From: Flavobacteria bacterium MS024-2A
GTDB lineage: Bacteria > Bacteroidota > Bacteroidia > Flavobacteriales > Flavobacteriaceae
Direction of reading: 5' to 3'
DNA length: 64,000 nt
Assembly (NCBI GenBank): GCA_905182305.1
Contig: CAJJBB010000004.1
Location: 39,966 to 103,965, forward strand
Shown here: in pieces, positions 59,024-64,000 of the stretch
Position numbering within the stretch: position 1 is the stretch's first letter
How the letters are laid out: each line of letters opens with the position of its first letter
Notes under the pieces: model-generated
Seen by the model: only the letters and a program-made list of their open reading frames with translations
The model's database searches: none
What the model was told of the DNA's origin: nothing
Program-made: the position numbers and the translations under genes

Positions 59024-60068
59024 TTGTGTCCAAGAGCTGTCCTGAATGGCGTATATTCATAAATACGTACATGACCATTATTAGCACCATATCCATAATT
59101 CGGGCTGCTCCAATAGCCAACCTAGATCCATCCGAAGATAAGAGAAACGGTGAAGTTGCTAACCCTACTGGCCGAGTGTTCACCATTGACTTCCCCATCA
59201 ATATCTAGCCCCTAATTGTGTCCAAGAGTCTGTCCCTGATGGCGTATATTCATAAATACGCTACATGACCGAAGCTATTGCCAGCACCATCAGAACTAGC
59301 ATCATTACCGATGCTCCAATAGCCACTCTAGATCCAGTCAGAAGATAAAGGAGACTGATACTCCCGACTATATCACTAGTAGCCGTTCCCCATCAATATC
59401 TGGCCCTAATTGTGTCCATGAAGCTACACCTGATGGCGTATATTCATACATCTGTACCATGTCCTTTCCGAGTGCATTACTGTTACGCCCGACCCTCCAA
59501 TAGCCAACCTAGATCCATCAGAAGATAAGAGAAACTGACGCCCCTAAAGTACTATATTATCGCCTTCAATTCTGCACCTAATTGTATCCAAGAACTATCC
59601 AATGTACTCAAAAATACGTACATGACCCTATTACTTGACCATTGTGCATCTATAGTGCTCCAATAGCCACCCTAGATCCATCTAGAAGATAAGAGAGACT
59701 GATTCACCACGTTTGATCATTGTGCTTCCTCTCATTCAATGCCATTCCCTAACCTTGATCCAAGAACCACTACTGTAATCATAAATACGTACATCGCCCT
59801 GTCATTTGTACCGCACCACGATCGTAACCGTATGCTCCAATAGCCACCCTAGATCCATCAGAAGATAAGAGAAACTGAGGTCCCAACCACTATCAAACCG
59901 CTTCTTCGCCTTCAATCTCTGACCCTAACTGGTGTCCAGCCCGAACCACTCCATTTATATATATTCACATGACCCCTCGTATTCCATAGTCTCCGCTTAT
60001 CTGTTTTCCTCCAATAGCGACTCTGGTTCCATCTGAGGAAAGGGAAACTGACTTTCCTGAATTGATCA
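58869..60068 (-). pseudogene. frame-broken propeller repeats of adhesin 3 (seven degenerate units)
   Basis: No long frame covers this 1.2 kb although it clearly belongs to the adhesin. A recurring plus-strand phrase, TCCATC.GAAGATAA.AGA.ACTGA, starts at 58947, 59127, 59333, 59514, 59677, 59854 and 60028, a period of about 163-206 bases. Translated locally, each unit reads like SLSSDGSRLAIGA...GHVRIYEY...SWTQLG with DIDGEAAGD, the propeller blades of the neighbouring regions. Every unit carries several small indels in different places, so either the gene is decayed here or, as I think more likely, the repeats were collapsed or poorly resolved in assembly. Confidence 0.65.
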
Positions 60069-61472
60069 TTAATTGCCTGTCCCATCTATATCAGCTCCAA
60101 GCTGGAACCAACCTTGGGTGTACGAAGTAAAAGCAGTGCTAGATAATAGCCCTCCTGAGATAGACAAGGTTGGTGTAGCAGTCATCGCCTCGCTAAAAGA
60201 AGCTGTAATGGTAACCGTATCTGAGGCAGCTATTAGATTATCAGAGTCAGAGTTTGTTAGTGTTACTGTAGGCGCTGTACTGTCTAATGTAATTGTTATT
60301 TTATCTGACCCTGCGTAGGCATTTCCGGCCAGATCAGTTCCCGTAACGGTTACCGTATAACTTCCTGAAGAGACTCCAGAGGTACTCCAAGAGTAAGTAA
60401 ATGTGGTACTATTTGTTGCAGTAAGAGCTACATTATTTACTGCAGAACCTATAGTTATTCTTGGACCTGAGGCCATCGCCTCATTAAAGGTTGCGGTGAC
60501 TGTAATATTGTCTCCAGGTTTAATGGTATTATCCGAATCATTGGTTGTGATATTTACCGTAGGGGCAGAAGTATCTAAGGTAAAGGTGATACTCTGTGTA
60601 CCGGCAACATAAGCATTTCCTATTATATCTGTTCCGCTTACTGTGGCAGAATAGATTCCACCAGAAAGGGTACCTGAAGAAGTATCCCAAGTAAAGGTAT
60701 ACGAATTCGTACCTGATACAGGAGTCATAATTACATTAGTAACAATTCCTGTAATAGATATTGTAGGAGTGGCGGTCATAGCTTCAGAGAAACCAGCGGT
60801 TATAGTTACTACTTGAGAAACATTAACAAAATTATCTGCATCAGTATCAGTAAGAGTTACTGTTGGCGCAGTGGTGTTTAAAGTAAAGGTGATGCTTTGT
60901 GTGCCCGCTACATAGGCATTTCCGGCCTTGTCTGTAGTTGCAACGGTAGCGTAGTAAGTGCCATTAGATGGAGTGCCACTACCATCCACATCCCATGAAT
61001 ATTCATAACGGTCTACTCCAACAACTTTTACCTGTCCTGCATATCCTCCTACACTTGCATTATATGGCGCACCAATAACTGCTATTCCATTAGCCGATAA
61101 TTTAACATGAGCCCCGAGATAATTATTAGTAGCTGCGCCAACAATATCAGAACCAATTTGTGAGGCAGTTGTCCCGTCCCAACTATAAATACGAGCATAA
61201 CCTGTATTAGTGTTAGCTTTATAAGCTCCTACGATAATCTTATTCCCTTTTCCGTTTATTGATGAAGAATAACCAAATCCGTCACCATCAGTACTTCCTT
61301 CAATTGTTGCTTTATAAGTCCATGAAGCAGTACCAGAGATAAGTTTATATGAAAAGATATGAACTAGTCCATGACGATTACCACTTGATCCACCATATTC
61401 AGCACCTGCAATAATAGTTTGTCCGTTGTCAGATATAGAGACTGATGATCCTATTCTAAAACCTGGATGCAA
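60069..61472 (-). CDS. giant T9SS adhesin 3 fragment (propeller end and Ig-like repeats)
   Basis: 467 aa. It starts inside a propeller (SVSISDNGQTIIAGAEYGG, GNKIIVGAYKANTNTGYAR, GIAVIGAPYNASVGG). The reading then returns to an Ig-like unit (YSWDVDGSGTPSNGTYYATV) and passes through three Ig-like units ([19 protein letters not shown] and similar). It ends where the next propeller begins (FQLGADIDGTGN). The upstream junction is a 1-base shift near 61530, where VYDYTP in one frame passes to SGTASWTQ-like sequence in the other. Confidence 0.75.
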   Translation of the reverse strand: MHPGFRIGSSVSISDNGQTIIAGAEYGGSSGNRHGLVHIFSYKLISGTASWTYKATIEGSTDGDGFGYSSSINGKGNKIIVGAYKANTNTGYARIYSWDGTTASQIGSDIVGAATNNYLGAHVKLSANGIAVIGAPYNASVGGYAGQVKVVGVDRYEYSWDVDGSGTPSNGTYYATVATTDKAGNAYVAGTQSITFTLNTTAPTVTLTDTDADNFVNVSQVVTITAGFSEAMTATPTISITGIVTNVIMTPVSGTNSYTFTWDTSSGTLSGGIYSATVSGTDIIGNAYVAGTQSITFTLDTSAPTVNITTNDSDNTIKPGDNITVTATFNEAMASGPRITIGSAVNNVALTATNSTTFTYSWSTSGVSSGSYTVTVTGTDLAGNAYAGSDKITITLDSTAPTVTLTNSDSDNLIAASDTVTITASFSEAMTATPTLSISGGLLSSTAFTSYTQGWFQLGADIDGTGN

Positions 61473-63091
61473 GCTGTTTTTAGGATCAGTAATATCAGCT
61501 CCAACTTGTGTCCATGAAGCTGTACCTGAGGGGTATAATCATAAACTCTAACCTTTCCAAAGTTGCCAATATTGCTCCTTAAACCAACAACAATTCTTTT
61601 TCCATCTTTTGAAAGACTAATCCCAGGGGAACCAGAACCCAGTAAGGCATTGTCTATGTCTCCATCAATATCATCTCCTCTTTGGACGTAATTAGTATTA
61701 TCCCATTCAAATATCCTTGCATGTCCTCTATTGGTTTCACCAGCATCATTTAATCCGTGACCAAATGCAAAAATACTCCCATCATAACTTAAATCTATGG
61801 ATCCATTTTCATAAGTGCCTAAATCGTTTGCTGCCTCACCATTTAGTGTTGCTCTAAGAGACCAAGAGCTTCCACTTAAAGTGTATATTTTGTAAATTCC
61901 ATTATTTGATGGCCCTCTTCCACCAACAACGATTACCGAACCGTCTCCGCTTATCCCCACTGGTCTTCCCATACGCTCATTAGAAGCGCCTGTTAAGTCA
62001 TTTCCTAATTGTACCCACTGTGTTCCATTCCACTGATACACTTTAGCAATCCCTGCATTAGAATTATTTCCAGGACCTCCAACAATTAATCGATTTCCAC
62101 TGTCACTTATATCTGAATAATATCCAAAAAAATCTCCAGCACTACCATTAATAACCTGACCAATTTGATTAATTGGTGTGCTTGAGAATTTGCTCATAGC
62201 TGTGTTAGTGACTAATCCAGATATCGAGAATATCGAGAGTGTTGGTGTAGTAGAAGATGTTTCTGAAAAATAAGCTGAAATAGAAACAACACCGGTAGAT
62301 CCAATAATAGAATCTGTATTATCTGAAACCAATAAAACTTCAGGAACAGTATTATCCACAGTTAAAGTTATACTATCGGTTCCTGCGTAGGTATTTCCTA
62401 TAAGATCGGATCCCGTAACGGTGACCGTATAACTTCCTTCAGTGACTGAAGAGATATTCCAAGTGTAGGTCCAAGTAGTACTACTAGTTGCAGTAAGAGC
62501 CGTATTATTTACCGCAGAGCCTATGGTTATTCTTGGGGCAGTTGCCATCGCCTCATTAAAGGTTGCAGTAACGGTAATATTGCTATCTGCAGATTTTACT
62601 ATATTATCCGAATCACTGGTTGTAATGTTTACCGTAGGGGCAGAAGTATCTAAGGTAAAGGTGATACTCTGTGTACCGGCAACATAAGAATTTCCTATTA
62701 TATCTGTTCCGCTTACTGTGGCAGAATAGATTCCATCAGAAAGGGTACCTGAAGAAGTATCCCAGGCATAGGTATACGAATTCGTACCTGATACAGGAGT
62801 CATAATTACATTAGTAACAATTCCTGTAATAGATATTGTAGGAGTAGGCGTCATAGCTTGAGAGAAACCAGCGGTTATAGTTACTACTTGAGAAACATTA
62901 ACAAAATTATCACTATCGGTATCAGTTAAGGTTACCGATAGTGATAATCCAGCTATGGATACATTAACTTTGTCATTTATTGTACCATTCTGATAAGTTA
63001 GTTTAGAGACACCGGTATCATTACCATGTGACGTCATATAGTTAGGAAATGCATCGTTCGGTCCGTCTCCGAATTCCCAACCTTGAGCCAT
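61451..63091 (-). CDS. giant T9SS adhesin 3 fragment (Ig-like repeats and propeller)
   Basis: 546 aa. The first residues (MAQGWEFGDGPND) are internal: the same frame reads open upstream as FDRPFPGNDTYSYI, so the ATG at 63091 is not a true start. There are two Ig-like units and the start of a third ([20 protein letters not shown] openings). In the third an integrin/FG-GAP-like propeller begins at INQIGQVINGSAGDFFGYYS and continues with blades such as GSVIVVGGRGPSNNG and DGKRIVVGLRSNIG. It loses frame after VYDYTP. Confidence 0.75.
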   Translation of the reverse strand: MAQGWEFGDGPNDAFPNYMTSHGNDTGVSKLTYQNGTINDKVNVSIAGLSLSVTLTDTDSDNFVNVSQVVTITAGFSQAMTPTPTISITGIVTNVIMTPVSGTNSYTYAWDTSSGTLSDGIYSATVSGTDIIGNSYVAGTQSITFTLDTSAPTVNITTSDSDNIVKSADSNITVTATFNEAMATAPRITIGSAVNNTALTATSSTTWTYTWNISSVTEGSYTVTVTGSDLIGNTYAGTDSITLTVDNTVPEVLLVSDNTDSIIGSTGVVSISAYFSETSSTTPTLSIFSISGLVTNTAMSKFSSTPINQIGQVINGSAGDFFGYYSDISDSGNRLIVGGPGNNSNAGIAKVYQWNGTQWVQLGNDLTGASNERMGRPVGISGDGSVIVVGGRGPSNNGIYKIYTLSGSSWSLRATLNGEAANDLGTYENGSIDLSYDGSIFAFGHGLNDAGETNRGHARIFEWDNTNYVQRGDDIDGDIDNALLGSGSPGISLSKDGKRIVVGLRSNIGNFGKVRVYDYTPQVQLHGHKLELILLILKTACIQVLE

Positions 63092-63179
63092 AATGTAACT
63101 GTAAGTATCATTACCCGGGAAAGGTCTATCAAATGGATTCTAGGATCACGTTGGCGTCCAGTAGGTGTGATTCTATAAT

Positions 63180-64000
63180 CTAAAACCCACTTTCTAAAAT
63201 CCAACATAAACAGTTGAATCTCTGTATCGTCAGGAATAAGAATATCAGGAGCAGAAGGATAATATCAGGAGCCATCAAAGTAGTTATAGAGTGTGATGCT
63301 ATCTTACCTCTGAAGTTACTGTCTGTGCTCCATCTTGTACCACCCACATTATAATTTCCCTCCAAGTAAGATGGATTGATCATAGTGTTAGCCTCTGAAC
63401 CTACAGTCCAATTAGCTGCAATACTCTTGTCAGTTCCAATGTCACCAAAACTATTTGTTAACCTAATATCAAAGTGTTGAGCCATTGTAGTTGGAGTAAG
63501 GTTTGTAGCATTAAGTCTAGCACCCTTATAAGTGATATGTAAACCATACCAAGTAGCACTGCTAATATTACCAATCAAACATCTAAGCTCTTTAGAGCCA
63601 GTAGCATAATCACGACCACCCCAATCTAAGTAAAGGTCTCCATTGTTTTCAATGTAAACACTTAAATTCCTATAAGACGCTGCACCATCTCCACCTTGAA
63701 ACCACAAGTACTGTCTGTCGTTTCTTGCAGTAGCTGTCTGTCCATTACTAGTAACATCATCACAATTAAATACCATAGCACTCATCCAAGGTTGACTCTC
63801 CGCAGCTTTATATCTATCTGCTGGATAAGAAATGCTAAGAGGATCTTGTGCATCCTTAGAAACCTTGTTTCCATTATCATTTATAGGAAGAGTATAGGTA
63901 ACATTCCACAATCTCAATGTCAAAGGGCTCCAGTAGATTGAAGGCGGGTACATATAGTCTTCATCACCATCAAACTGTACAGCTTTATTATAAGGAGTTG
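63180..64000 (-). CDS. giant T9SS adhesin 3, N-terminal-side fragment (LamG-like), open at window edge
   Basis: The frame is open to base 64000; upstream of the apparent ATG at 63953 it reads TPYNKAVQFDGDEDYMYPPS, a good LamG/concanavalin-like opening. The domain continues with NRQ-type loops and beta strands (QYLWFQGGDGAASYRNL, DLYLDWGGRDYATGS, WYGLHITYKGARLNATN), consistent with carbohydrate or ligand binding. It loses frame near 63200. The true sequence reappears around 63150 in other frames (GRQRDPRIHL, then PFDRPFPGND), so the 63092-63179 gap is coding. The signal peptide lies beyond the window. Confidence 0.72.
   Translation of the reverse strand, partial: TPYNKAVQFDGDEDYMYPPSIYWSPLTLRLWNVTYTLPINDNGNKVSKDAQDPLSISYPADRYKAAESQPWMSAMVFNCDDVTSNGQTATARNDRQYLWFQGGDGAASYRNLSVYIENNGDLYLDWGGRDYATGSKELRCLIGNISSATWYGLHITYKGARLNATNLTPTTMAQHFDIRLTNSFGDIGTDKSIAANWTVGSEANTMINPSYLEGNYNVGGTRWSTDSNFRGKIASHSITTLMAPDIILLLLIFLFLTIQRFNCLCWILESGF

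Noticed and set aside
52923..60612. Val/Thr-rich plus-strand frames opposite the Ig-like repeats
   Set aside because: They mirror the Thr/Ser-rich repeats on the minus strand, which carry domains and sorting signals.

Overview
The window is AT-rich and looks like the chromosome of a flavobacterium (phylum Bacteroidota), probably marine. The evidence is PorP/SprF proteins, C-terminal type IX secretion (T9SS) type B sorting domains, giant Asp-rich adhesins with thrombospondin type 3 repeats, the Bacteroidetes-type arginine operon with an ArgF' transcarbamylase, TAnnTTTG-like promoter boxes and few Shine-Dalgarno sites. Species cannot be named from the sequence alone.

Layout. 1-3.1 kb, minus strand: branched-chain amino acid genes ilvD-ilvB (ilvB cut by the window edge). 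3.3-5.4 kb, plus: aldehyde dehydrogenase and a nitroreductase-fold protein. 5.5-8.7 kb, minus: tilS and dsbD. 8.8-17.7 kb, plus: one compact nine-gene arginine operon (GNAT-argG-argC-proC-argD-argF'-argB-argE-argH) behind a leader that may act as an Arg-codon attenuator. 17.8-20.9 kb: lpdA and a PAP2 phosphatase (minus), dgkA (plus). 21.1-35.4 kb, minus: a surface-protein cluster of two giant T9SS adhesins, PorP/SprF and a TPR/OmpA protein. The two adhesins share a nearly identical 2.9 kb C-terminal block in direct orientation. 35.5-39.1 kb: nhaC and katG, separated by a bidirectional terminator. 39.4-44.9 kb, plus: ftsK-lolA-lptF-ribBA operon, in which the GTP cyclohydrolase II half of RibBA is degenerate. 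44.9-47.3 kb: TauE/SafE permease, tRNA-Ser(TGA), a lone small HUH Rep-like gene and an NTF2-like lipoprotein. 47.4-64 kb, minus: a C-terminally truncated PorP/SprF downstream of one giant adhesin (more than 15.9 kb, continuing past the right edge).

How it fits together. The 21-35 kb and 47-64 kb blocks both follow the SprB/SprF plan: a huge secreted adhesin ending in a type B sorting domain, followed by the PorP/SprF-like outer-membrane partner that such substrates normally need. The adhesins carry MBG/YDG, C-type lectin-like, LamG-like, Ig-like, integrin-like propeller, DUF285 and TSP3 modules, which suggests surface attachment or gliding.

Caution on reading frames. The adhesin genes and the TPR/OmpA gene are broken by many single-base frameshifts, while all housekeeping genes are intact. 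At two breaks in the giant adhesin the extra base equals the union of two repeat variants found elsewhere in the same array. I therefore think many of the breaks there are consensus or assembly errors. The breaks at 23.0, 27.7, 29.0, 34.3 and 35.2 kb could be errors or real.
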